Below are positions 6,092 to 13,132 of a DNA stretch of 16,320 nt, in pieces (the first letter of the stretch is position 1; each line of letters opens with the position of its first letter). The stretch covers positions 1-16,320 of the forward strand of contig CAMFLJ010000041.1 of assembly GCA_945957335.1 (NCBI GenBank). Reading direction: 5' to 3'. The position numbers and the translations under genes were made by a program. This DNA is from an uncultured Actinomycetes bacterium (GTDB taxonomy: Bacteria > Actinomycetota > Acidimicrobiia > Acidimicrobiales > Acidimicrobilacustridaceae). The notes beneath the pieces were generated by a model. It saw only the letters and a list, made by a program, of their open reading frames with translations. It ran no database searches and was not told the DNA's origin.

Positions 6092-8151
6092 TAGTCGTGG
6101 GTGACGGCGCCGACGGCGGGGGTGAGGTGCGACGGCGCCACGTCGTAGCCGGCCGGCTCGGTGACGAAGCGACCGGCGCCACCGGTCATCGCCCGCAGGT
6201 CGACGGCGTAGCGGTTGAGCTCGCCGACGGGCACCACGGCGTCGATGACGGTCTCGCCGTCGTCGGCGGGGATGGTGCCCTGCACCCGGCCCCGCCGGGT
6301 GGAGAGGTCGCCGAGCACCTCGCCCTGCACGTCGCTGGGCACGGTGACGAAGAGGCGGGCGATGGGCTCGAGCGCCACCGGCGACGCGGCCGCCAGCGCC
6401 TCGCGCAGCCCGGCCCTCGTGGCCCCCTTGAAGGCCATCTCCGAGGAGTCGACCGGGTGGTGCTTGCCGTCGACGAGGCGCACGCGGATGTCGACCACCG
6501 GCAGGCCGAGCGCGCCACCCTCGGCCATGGTCTCGACCACGCCCTTCTCGACCGCGGGGATGAACTGGCGGGGGATCGCGCCGCCGACGACCTCGTCCAC
6601 GAACTCCAGGCCCTCGCCCCGGCCCCGCGGCTCGACGATCAGCGACACCACCGCGAACTGGCCGTGCCCGCCACTCTGCTTCTTGAGCTTGCCCTCGGCG
6701 GTGCCGGTTCCGGTGATGGTCTCGCGGTAGGGGATGCGCACCTCGTCGGTGGCCACGGCCACGCCGAACTTGCGGGTGAGCCGCTCGAGGGCGACCGACA
6801 GGTGGAGGTCGCCCTGGCCTCCCAGCTGGGTCTGGTGGACCTCGTCGTCGCGCCGGATCACCAGCGCCGGGTCCTCCTCGACCAGTCGGTGCAAGGCGGT
6901 GGCGAGCTTGTCCTCGTCGGCGGCGTCGACGGCCGAGACGGCCACCCAGTGCACCGGCTCGGGCACGGGCATCGGCTCGACCGACACCGGGGTGCCCTTC
7001 CGGGCGAGGGTGTCGCCGGCACCGGTGCCGGCGAGCTTGGCGACCGCGGCGATGTCGCCGGCCTGCACCTCGGCCACGTCGAGGTGCTCCTTGCCGCAGA
7101 GCGCGAACAGCCCGTGCAGGCGCTCGTCGGTGCCGGTGCGCGGGTTGACGAGGTGGTCGTCGTTGCGCACCGTGCCCGACAGCACCCGGAACAGCGCGAC
7201 CTGCCCGACGAAGGGGTCGGCGGTGGTGCGGAACACCTGCACGAGCGGCTGGCCCGACGCGTCGGGGCTGACCTCGACGGTGGTGTCGCCGGCCTGCACC
7301 TCGACCGGCGGCCGGTCGACGGGGGAGGGGCCGATCTCGCAGATGAAGTCGGCCAGGCGGTCGATGCCGATGCGCTCGGTGGCCGAGCCGCAGACGACGG
7401 GGAAGACGGTGGCGTCGTCGACGCCGCGGGCGAGGGTGTGCTCGAGCTCCTCGACCGAGGGGGACTCGCCCCCGAGGTAGCGCTCGAGCTGGTCGTCGTC
7501 ACCCACGACGATGCCTTCGACGAGGTTGTCGTGGATCTCGTGCTCGCGGTCGAACATGTCGTCGGGCACCGGGCCGCTCGAGCGCTCGCCGCCGTCGTAG
7601 AGGTGGGCGGTCTCCGAGAGCAGGTCGGCCACGCCGTGGAACGCACCCTCGCTGCCGATGGGCAGCTCGAGAGGGGCGATGCCGGCGCCGAGCGCGTCGC
7701 GCAGCTCGGCCAGGGTGCCGTCGAACGACGAGCGGTCGCGGTCGAGCTTGTTGACGAAGACCATGCGGGGGAGCCCGAGGGCGGCGGCCTCGCGCCACAG
7801 CCGGCGGGTGCCGGGCTGCACCCCGTCGACGGCGCTCACCACGAACACGGCCATGTCGGCCACGCGCAGCGCGAGCGAGGCCTCGCCCAGGAAGTCGGGG
7901 GAGCCGGGCGTGTCGAGCAGGTTGATCTTGTGGCCGTTCCACTCGAACGGCGCCAGCGCCAGGCCGAGCGACACCCCGCGCCGCTGCTCCTCGGGCTCGA
8001 AGTCGCACGTGGTGGTGCCGTCCTCGACGCGCCCGGGTCGGGGGATGGCTCCGGCCTCGACCAACAGGGCCTCGGCGAGCGTGGTCTTGCCCGTCCCGCC
8101 GTGCCCCACCAGGGCGACGTTGCGGATGGCTTCCGGTGCGAACGATCGCAT
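6091..8151 (-). CDS. Elongation factor G-like GTPase (EF-G2/FusA2 type)
   Basis: The protein has 686 aa from the ATG at 8151, which has GGGAGGT 4 nt upstream. An in-frame GTG at 8214 would add 21 residues but has no ribosome site. All EF-G domains are present. The G domain has P-loop GHGGTGKTT (16-24), DTPGSPDF (80-87), NKLD (134-137) and CGSA (254-257). Domain IV/V follow with GGHGQF, KHHPVDSSEMAFK, STRRGRVQG and LRAMTGGAGRF. Canonical EF-G reads DTPGH, and that histidine triggers GTP hydrolysis; here it is Ser84. Mycobacterial EF-G2 is reported to bind GTP without ribosome-stimulated GTPase activity. Ribosomal-operon genes (rpsL, rpsG, tuf) are absent, so this is the paralogue and not the main EF-G. 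Its role may lie in a special translation state (inference). Confidence 0.9.
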   Translation of the reverse strand: MRSFAPEAIRNVALVGHGGTGKTTLAEALLVEAGAIPRPGRVEDGTTTCDFEPEEQRRGVSLGLALAPFEWNGHKINLLDTPGSPDFLGEASLALRVADMAVFVVSAVDGVQPGTRRLWREAAALGLPRMVFVNKLDRDRSSFDGTLAELRDALGAGIAPLELPIGSEGAFHGVADLLSETAHLYDGGERSSGPVPDDMFDREHEIHDNLVEGIVVGDDDQLERYLGGESPSVEELEHTLARGVDDATVFPVVCGSATERIGIDRLADFICEIGPSPVDRPPVEVQAGDTTVEVSPDASGQPLVQVFRTTADPFVGQVALFRVLSGTVRNDDHLVNPRTGTDERLHGLFALCGKEHLDVAEVQAGDIAAVAKLAGTGAGDTLARKGTPVSVEPMPVPEPVHWVAVSAVDAADEDKLATALHRLVEEDPALVIRRDDEVHQTQLGGQGDLHLSVALERLTRKFGVAVATDEVRIPYRETITGTGTAEGKLKKQSGGHGQFAVVSLIVEPRGRGEGLEFVDEVVGGAIPRQFIPAVEKGVVETMAEGGALGLPVVDIRVRLVDGKHHPVDSSEMAFKGATRAGLREALAAASPVALEPIARLFVTVPSDVQGEVLGDLSTRRGRVQGTIPADDGETVIDAVVPVGELNRYAVDLRAMTGGAGRFVTEPAGYDVAPSHLTPAVGAVTHD

Positions 8152-8155
8152 GGCG

Positions 8156-8162
8156 ACCTCCC
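8156..8162 (-). promoter_or_regulatory. Ribosome binding site fixing the EF-G-like start
   Basis: On the minus strand GGGAGGT is followed by CGCC and ATG at 8151. The alternative GTG at 8214 has no such motif, so the shorter protein is preferred. Confidence 0.75.
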
Positions 8163-8282
8163 GTCGGGGGTCCAGCCCGTGCCGGGCCTCCGGGGCCGAC
8201 TGTACGTCCGTCACCGGAGGCGTGCTGCTACCGTGAGCCGGTCACCCGACACGCGCCGTGGCGGGATCCCGACGGTCCGGCG

Positions 8283-8311
8283 CAGGCTGCACACAGGCGG
8301 CCTGCAGGCTG
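8283..8311 (+). promoter_or_regulatory. Three CAGGC direct repeats with 11-bp period
   Basis: CAGGCTG (8283-8289), CAGGCGG (8294-8300) and CAGGCTG (8305-8311) are each separated by 4 bp, giving an exact 11-bp period. The array lies in the gap between the divergent EF-G-like and pgsA genes, ending 38 bp before the pgsA start codon. Direct repeats on one helical face are the known binding pattern of PhoP/OmpR-type response regulators. A regulator site for the PIM operon is inferred. Part of it can also fold (GCAGGC 8282-8287 with GCCTGC 8300-8305). Confidence 0.45.
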
Positions 8312-8349
8312 TACCGAACCCGGGGCACCCCCCACGCAAGGAGAAGGCC

Positions 8350-9033
8350 ATGCTCGACGGACGCTGGCGGACGAGCATCGAGAAGGGACTCAAGCCGGTC
8401 GGGGTGAAGCTCCGCCGCGCCGGCATCTCGGCCGACGTCCTCACCGGCCTCGGCGTGGTCATGGCCGGCTGCGCGGCGGTCTCGATCGCCACCGGCCACC
8501 TCTCGCTCGGCCTGCTGTTCCTCGTGCTCACCGGCCTCCCCGACGCCCTCGACGGCGCGGTGGCCAAGGCCGCCGGCACCGCCGGGCCCCGCGGCTCGTT
8601 CTTCGACTCCGTCGCCGACCGCGTCTCCGACACGCTGCTGCTCGGCGGCGTCGCCTGGTACCTCGCCACCACCCAGCCCGGCCTCATGCCGCTGCTGCCG
8701 ATGGCCGTCCTCGGCGCCTCGCTGATCATCTCCTACGAGCGGGCCAAGGCCGAGTCGCTCGGCTTCAACGCCAAGGGCGGCGTGATGGAGCGGGCCGAGC
8801 GCACGATCATGCTCGGGCTCGGGCTCCTCTTCGAGGCCCTCCTGGTGCCGGTGCTCTGGATCATGCTCGCCCTCACCGTGCTCACCATGGTGCAGCGGTT
8901 CGTGAAGGTCTGGCGCCAGGCCTCGCAGGAGCGCCCGGCGGTGCTCACCACCCGTCGGGCCTCGCGCCGGCGGGCGGCGCGCTCGGCGTCCACCGCGTGG
9001 CGCCAGAACCTCCAGGCCCGTCGTCGGCGTTAG
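8350..9033 (+). CDS. pgsA: CDP-alcohol phosphatidyltransferase (phosphatidylinositol phosphate synthase-like)
   Basis: The protein has 227 aa. The ATG at 8350 has AAGGAG 6 nt upstream. This membrane enzyme would join CDP-diacylglycerol to an inositol phosphate, making the phosphatidylinositol (phosphate) core of PI mannosides. The CDP-alcohol motif is at 65-90: D65-x2-D68-G69-x2-A72-K73-x8-G82-x3-D86-x3-D90. All four metal-binding aspartates are kept, but the usual Arg after Ala72 is Lys. Hydrophobic segments run at about 31-64, 92-125 and 157-182. ERAKAESLG near 137 fits the family. The C-terminus is strongly basic (RRASRRRAARSASTAWRQ). The order pgsA-patA-pimA is the same as in mycobacteria and supports inositol over glycerol as the head group. 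The next gene starts 7 bp downstream. The family is certain; the exact substrate is inferred from context. Confidence 0.88.
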   Translation: MLDGRWRTSIEKGLKPVGVKLRRAGISADVLTGLGVVMAGCAAVSIATGHLSLGLLFLVLTGLPDALDGAVAKAAGTAGPRGSFFDSVADRVSDTLLLGGVAWYLATTQPGLMPLLPMAVLGASLIISYERAKAESLGFNAKGGVMERAERTIMLGLGLLFEALLVPVLWIMLALTVLTMVQRFVKVWRQASQERPAVLTTRRASRRRAARSASTAWRQNLQARRRR

Positions 9034-9040
9034 GGGCGCG

Positions 9041-10021
9041 GTGGCCGTCGATCTGGTCACCACCGCGTACAAGACCGCGGCGACCTACTCCCGCACCGTC
9101 CCCCGGCCCGTGGCCGACCTCACCGCCAAGGCGCTGAGCCGCGCCGCGGCCACGGTCTCGTCCGAGCGCCGCATGCTCGTGGCCCGCCACATGCGCCGCG
9201 CCCGGCCCGAGCTCCAGGGCCGCGCCCTCGACCGCACCGTCGACGCTGCGTTCGACAACTACGCCCGCTACTGGATCGACTCGTTCCGGCTGCCCCACCT
9301 CTCGCCCGAGGCCGTCGACGCCGGCTTCTCGGTCAGCGGCTACAACCACGTCGAGGAGTCCGTCGCCGCCGGCAACGGCACGATCCTGGCGCTGCCCCAC
9401 CTCGGTGGCTGGGAGTGGGCCGGCTTCTGGCTCACGCAGGTGCAGCACCTGCCCGTCACCGTGGTCGTCGAGTCGGTCGAGCCGCCGAGCCTGTTCGACT
9501 TCTTCACCGAGATGCGCACCGAGCTCGGCATGAACATCGTGCCCCTCGGCCCGTCGGCCGCCGGCGAGGTCATGCGGGCGCTGAAGGACAACCACATCGT
9601 CTGCCTGCTGTGCGACCGCGACATCGTCGGCGACGGCATCGAGGTCGAGTTCTTCGGCGAGGTCACCACCCTCCCGGCCGGCCCGGTCACCATCGCCCTG
9701 CGCACGGGCGCCACCCTCCTGCCGGTCGGCTGCTACTTCGACGGCCCTCACGGCAACCACCCCGTGGTCGAGCCCCCGATGCAGCTCGATCGCCAGGGCC
9801 GCATGCGCGCCGACGTCACCCGCCTCACCGCCGACCTGGCGAGGGTGCTCGAGCGCCTGATCCGCGCCGCCCCCGAGCAGTGGCACCTCCAGCAGCCGAA
9901 CTGGCCGAGCGACTACGCCGCCCTCGAGGCCATCGGCAAGCCCCACCCCCGTCCGCTGGTGGGGCCGTCGGCGGCGACCACCGCGGCCTCTGCGGCGCCC
10001 GCCGCCGATCCGGCGGGCTGA
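9041..10021 (+). CDS. Phosphatidylinositol mannoside acyltransferase (PatA-like)
   Basis: The protein has 326 aa. The GTG start is 7 bp after the pgsA stop. It belongs to the LpxL/HtrB lysophospholipid acyltransferase family. PatA of mycobacteria moves a palmitoyl group from acyl-CoA to the mannose of PIM on the inner face of the membrane. The catalytic H-x4-D/E motif is visible as His120-LGGW-Glu125, within ILALPHLGGWEWAG. Later family blocks are LLCDRDIVGDGIEVEFFGE (about 194-212), LPAGPVTIALRTGATLLPVG and the helical region near EQWHLQQPNW. No clear transmembrane helix is present, which fits a membrane-associated enzyme. The last 30 residues are an Ala/Pro-rich extension. Its place between pgsA and pimA makes the PIM role likely; I leave the symbol open since the substrate is inferred. 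Confidence 0.87.
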   Translation: MAVDLVTTAYKTAATYSRTVPRPVADLTAKALSRAAATVSSERRMLVARHMRRARPELQGRALDRTVDAAFDNYARYWIDSFRLPHLSPEAVDAGFSVSGYNHVEESVAAGNGTILALPHLGGWEWAGFWLTQVQHLPVTVVVESVEPPSLFDFFTEMRTELGMNIVPLGPSAAGEVMRALKDNHIVCLLCDRDIVGDGIEVEFFGEVTTLPAGPVTIALRTGATLLPVGCYFDGPHGNHPVVEPPMQLDRQGRMRADVTRLTADLARVLERLIRAAPEQWHLQQPNWPSDYAALEAIGKPHPRPLVGPSAATTAASAAPAADPAG

Positions 10022-10024
10022 CCG

Positions 10025-11101
10025 GTGCGCATCGGCCTCGTCTGCCCCTACAGCCTCACCCTGCCCGGGGGCGTGCAGAACCAGGTGCTGGGCCTGGCCC
10101 GCACCATGCGCGAGCTCGGCCACGACGTGCGGGTGCTCGGGCCGTGTGACGGGCCGCCGCCCGACTCCGGCGTCACCCCCCTGGGCGACTCCATCCCCAC
10201 TGCGGCCAACGGCTCGATGGCCCCGATCGCTCCCGACCCGTCGGCCCAGCTGCGCACGATCCGCGCCCTGCGCGACGAGCGCTTCGACGTCGTGCACCTC
10301 CACGAGCCGCTCGCCCCCGGGGTCACCCACACCGCGCTCGTCTTCAAGGCCCAGCCCCTCGTCGGCACGTTCCACGCGGCAGGGGAGATCGCGGCGTACA
10401 AGTGGATGAGCCCGCTCGCCCGGTGGGCCCTGGCCAAGCTCGACCTGCGCTTCGCGGTGTCAAACGACGCCATGGAGATGGCGCGGCGCAACGTCGGCGG
10501 CACCTACGAGCTGGTGTTCAACGGCGTCGAGCTCGGGCCCTACGCCAAGGCCGAGCCGTACCCCTCCCAGGGCCCGACGATCTTCTTCCTCGGCCGCCAC
10601 GAGCCCCGCAAGGGCCTGGCCGTGCTGCTCGAGGCCATGCAGGAGCTGCCCGCCGGGGTGCGCCTGTGGGTCGGCAGCGACGGACCCGAGACCACCGCCC
10701 TGCGCCAGCAGTACGCCGGCGACCCACGGATCGAGTGGCTCGGGCGCATCTCCGACCGCGAGAAGGTGGCACGGCTCATGGCGGCCGACGTGTTCTGCGC
10801 GCCGTCGCTCGGTGGCGAGTCGTTCGGTGTGGTGCTCATCGAGGCCATGGCGGCCTCCACCGCCGTCGTCGCCAGCGACCTGCCGGGCTATGCCAACGTG
10901 GCCCGGGCCGGGCGCGACGCCCTGCTCGTGCCCCCGGGCGACCCGGTGGCGCTGGCCGGTGCCCTGCGCTCGGTGCTCGACGACGACGCCCTCGCCACCG
11001 GCCTCGTGGCGTCGGGCCGGGAGCGGGCGGCGGAGTTCTCGATGCAGCACCTGGCCGAGATCTACCTCGAGGCCTACGGCCGGGTCGTGGCCCGCCGGTA
11101 G
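10025..11101 (+). CDS. pimA: Phosphatidyl-myo-inositol mannosyltransferase PimA
   Basis: The protein has 358 aa. The GTG start is 3 bp after the patA-like stop. It is a GT4 (GT-B fold) enzyme that moves mannose from GDP-mannose to phosphatidylinositol at the cytoplasmic face, the first step of PIM synthesis. Visible motifs are GGVQNQV (15-21), the ANGS loop (61-64) that shapes the inositol site, HLHEP (91-95), the GTFHA loop (114-118), FLGRHEPRKGL (188-198) with Arg191 and Lys196 for the nucleotide phosphates, and the E-x7-E motif E265-SFGVVLI-E273. No membrane helix is present; the family binds membranes through surface charge. Gene order and motifs agree, so the call is strong. Confidence 0.92.
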   Translation: MRIGLVCPYSLTLPGGVQNQVLGLARTMRELGHDVRVLGPCDGPPPDSGVTPLGDSIPTAANGSMAPIAPDPSAQLRTIRALRDERFDVVHLHEPLAPGVTHTALVFKAQPLVGTFHAAGEIAAYKWMSPLARWALAKLDLRFAVSNDAMEMARRNVGGTYELVFNGVELGPYAKAEPYPSQGPTIFFLGRHEPRKGLAVLLEAMQELPAGVRLWVGSDGPETTALRQQYAGDPRIEWLGRISDREKVARLMAADVFCAPSLGGESFGVVLIEAMAASTAVVASDLPGYANVARAGRDALLVPPGDPVALAGALRSVLDDDALATGLVASGRERAAEFSMQHLAEIYLEAYGRVVARR

Positions 11102-11144
11102 TCTTCCCGGGTCCGAACCAGCACCCCTCGACCGAAGGCCCTGC

Positions 11145-11966
11145 GTGACCGCCACCCTCGAGCACCCCTCGCCCAGCACCCGAGCCCTCGTGGTCGCGGC
11201 CGTGGTGCCGATCCTGGTGATCGGCGTGGTGGTGTCGGCGGTGCTGGTGCTCGTCGCCGGCGTCCTCGGCCTCCTCGCCGGCCTGGTCGTCACCGCCGTC
11301 GTCGCCCTGCTGCGGGCCCGGTCGCTGTCACGGGGCGTGCGCACCCAGGTGCTCGGGGCGCTCTCGCCCCGTCCGGCCTCGCCCGACACCGACGCCCGCC
11401 TCGTGAACCTGGTCGACGGCCTCTCCGCCACCAGCGGCGTGCCCGTCCCCGACCTCTTCGTGCTCGACGACCCTGGCGCCAACATGCTGCTGGTGGGCGA
11501 GTCGCCCGACGCACCGGCGCTCGTCGTCACGACCGGCCTTCTCGGCGCGCTCGACCGCATCCAGCTCGAGGGCGTCGTCGCCCGGGCCTTCGCCGAGCTG
11601 CGCGCCGGTGGCCTCCCGGCGTCGTCTGTGGCGGTCAACGCGGTCGCCCGGCCGCAGGCCGCCCTCGCCCGCGGCGGTGCCGGTGCGCTCACCTTCCGCC
11701 CCGTGTCGGGCCTCCTGGCGGCGGGCTACTCCGCGGTGGCCGGCAGCGACCGCGACATCCTTCTCGACCGCGCCGCGGTGGCGCTGACCCGCTACCCGCC
11801 GGGCCTGCTCGCCGCGCTCGAGGAGATCCAGAAGGTCGGCACCACGGTGGCGTCGGCGCAGCCCAGCACCTCGCACCTCTGGATGGCCGACCCCGGCGTC
11901 GCCGTGCCGGGCATGCCGGAGCGCTCGACGCTCGAGCTGCGCATCGAGGCCCTCCGTCTCCTGTAG
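11145..11966 (+). CDS. Membrane M48 (HtpX-like) peptidase homologue without zinc site
   Basis: The protein has 273 aa. The GTG at 11145 has GAAGG 6 nt upstream. An open frame running back to 10812 overlaps pimA and is not used. Two membrane helices lie at about 13-57. Residues 83-145 follow HtpX closely (LVNLVDGLSATSGVPVPDLFVLD, then ALVVTTGLLGALDRIQLEGVVA). Family members continue with AHELxH; here the matching residues are R147-A148-F149-A150-E151, so both zinc histidines and the catalytic Glu are gone. The third-ligand region reads SDRDILLDRAAV (201-212), with D208 kept but the REY Glu changed. The ending STSHLWMADP and ELRIEALR also match M48. The frame is intact, so this looks like a maintained pseudoenzyme. 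It sits 43 bp after pimA and may be the last gene of that operon. Confidence 0.75.
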   Translation: MTATLEHPSPSTRALVVAAVVPILVIGVVVSAVLVLVAGVLGLLAGLVVTAVVALLRARSLSRGVRTQVLGALSPRPASPDTDARLVNLVDGLSATSGVPVPDLFVLDDPGANMLLVGESPDAPALVVTTGLLGALDRIQLEGVVARAFAELRAGGLPASSVAVNAVARPQAALARGGAGALTFRPVSGLLAAGYSAVAGSDRDILLDRAAVALTRYPPGLLAALEEIQKVGTTVASAQPSTSHLWMADPGVAVPGMPERSTLELRIEALRLL

Positions 11967-11994
11967 GGACGCTCGAACCCTGAGGGTGTGACGC

Positions 11995-12024
11995 TCGACA
12001 CATCTGAGTCAGGTGTCGTAGTGT
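11995..12024 (+). promoter_or_regulatory. Putative promoter of the sulfotransferase gene, with operator-like inverted repeat
   Basis: TCGACA (11995-12000) and TAGTGT (12019-12024) are separated by 18 bp, a good match to actinobacterial sigma-70 promoters. The spacer carries an inverted repeat, CGACAC-AT-CTGA-G-TCAG-GTGTCG (11996-12018), 10 bp per arm with a 2-nt bulge. A repressor bound there would cover the -35 to -10 spacer. Seen by eye only. Confidence 0.45.
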
Positions 12025-12093
12025 CAGTGGACGAGGCACATGGCGGCGGGGGCGTCCGGGGGGATCGCCCGACCCGCGCCTCGACCAGAGCGA

Positions 12094-12099
12094 GGGGAG
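12094..12099 (+). promoter_or_regulatory. Ribosome binding site fixing the sulfotransferase start
   Basis: GGGGAG lies 6 nt before the ATG at 12106. The in-frame ATG at 12040 would add 22 residues but starts only about 10 nt downstream of the expected transcription start and has no Shine-Dalgarno motif. Confidence 0.65.
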
Positions 12100-12105
12100 C
12101 TCCAC

Positions 12106-13050
12106 ATGTCCGACGCGCCTGCACCCGCCCACGGCGACCATCCCGACGGTGCCCCGGGGGGCCCACCGCCGTGGATCCGGGCCGACATGCAGCAGCAGAT
12201 GGCCTGGCGCGACGGCGACATCGTCGTCGCCGTTCCGCCCAAGAGCGGCACGACCTGGACGATGAACATCGTCCACCAGCTGCGCTCGGGCGGTGACGCC
12301 GACTTCGCCGACATCTACGGCGAGGTGCCCTGGATCGAGTTCTTCCCGACGCCCGACAGCGACGTCGAGTCGATCGTGGCCACGCTCGACGCCATGCCCG
12401 ACCACCGGCGCCGCGCCTTCAAGACCCACTCCGCGCCGCCCGCCCTGCCCTACTTCGCACCGGGCGAGGGCCCCGACGTGAGCTACGTCATCGTCGGTCG
12501 CCACCCCGACGAGGCGCTGGCCTCGTTCCGTCCGTTCCTCGCAGCCCACTCCGACGAGTTCATGGACATGTGGGGCGTTCCCGCCGACATGCTCCTCGGC
12601 CCCGACTTCGAGTCCTACGCCAACGGCATGGGGTCGGGGATCCTCTTCACGCTCTTCGCCTTCGTCGAGGGGTGGTGGCCGCTGCGGAACCAGCCCAACG
12701 TCCACCTCGTGCACTACTCCGAGCTGCTCGCCGACCCGGCGTCGGCCATCGACGGCCTCGCCGGGTTCCTCGGCTTCGAGCCGACGCCCGAGCAGTGGCC
12801 GGTGATCCTCGAGCACACCTCCTTCGCCTGGATGAAGGAGCGCGAGGAGAAGTTCGAGCTCACCTCGACCTGCCCGGTGCCGGTGCTCGACCGTGGCGCC
12901 ATGCTCCGCAAGGGAAAGGTCGGCACCGCGGGCGAGGACGGGGTGACCCCCGAGATCTCGGCCATGGTCGAGGGCATGGGCCGCTCGATCGTCACCGATC
13001 CCGCCGCGGTCGAGTGGATCTACCGGGGTGGGTCTCCCGGCGGGGCCTGA
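12106..13050 (+). CDS. PAPS-dependent sulfotransferase (Sulfotransfer_1 family)
   Basis: The protein has 314 aa and no signal peptide or membrane helix. It would move a sulfuryl group from 3'-phosphoadenosine-5'-phosphosulfate to an alcohol or amine acceptor. The 5'-phosphosulfate loop is PPKSGTTW (44-51). The 3'-phosphate site is YVIVGRHPDEALASF, where GRHP replaces the usual RNP but the downstream Ser is kept. FKTHSAP matches the catalytic-base region (KTHxP), and LRKGKVG matches the C-terminal RKGxxG loop. Length is normal for cytosolic sulfotransferases. The acceptor cannot be read from the sequence. The gene has its own promoter and follows the PIM operon, so a sulfated glycolipid is possible (inference only). 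The nearest alternative is a steroid/phenol-type enzyme of the same family. Confidence 0.88.
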   Translation: MSDAPAPAHGDHPDGAPGGPPPWIRADMQQQMAWRDGDIVVAVPPKSGTTWTMNIVHQLRSGGDADFADIYGEVPWIEFFPTPDSDVESIVATLDAMPDHRRRAFKTHSAPPALPYFAPGEGPDVSYVIVGRHPDEALASFRPFLAAHSDEFMDMWGVPADMLLGPDFESYANGMGSGILFTLFAFVEGWWPLRNQPNVHLVHYSELLADPASAIDGLAGFLGFEPTPEQWPVILEHTSFAWMKEREEKFELTSTCPVPVLDRGAMLRKGKVGTAGEDGVTPEISAMVEGMGRSIVTDPAAVEWIYRGGSPGGA

Positions 13051-13094
13051 CGGCGTCGACCCGCCCGGGTGCCGCTCCCGTCCACGATCTCGCT

Positions 13095-13124
13095 TCGTCA
13101 GGTCGGGGGTGGCACCCGTAGACT
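13095..13124 (+). promoter_or_regulatory. Putative pdxS promoter giving a near-leaderless mRNA
   Basis: TCGTCA (13095-13100) and TAGACT (13119-13124) are spaced by 18 bp. The expected start of transcription, 6-8 nt after the -10 box, falls at about 13131-13133, on or next to the ATG of pdxS. There is no Shine-Dalgarno motif before that ATG. An 8-bp inverted repeat (CGGGTGCC 13066-13073, GGCACCCG 13111-13118) brackets the -35 box. Confidence 0.5.
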
Positions 13125-13132
13125 CCACGGCC

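Noticed and set aside
8229..8234. TACCGT as a -10 box for pgsA
   Set aside because: It has a reasonable hexamer shape, but there is no -35 match at 17-18 bp and it lies 115 bp from the start codon. Not strong enough to list.
6022..9033. 1003-codon plus-strand frame ending in pgsA
   Set aside because: Only the last 227 codons (from 8350) are a real protein, with a good ribosome site. The rest is antisense to the EF-G-like and DinB-like genes.
10812..11144. Upstream extension of the M48-like gene
   Set aside because: This stretch overlaps pimA in another frame and has no protein-like sequence. GTG 11145 has a ribosome site and directly precedes the membrane helices.
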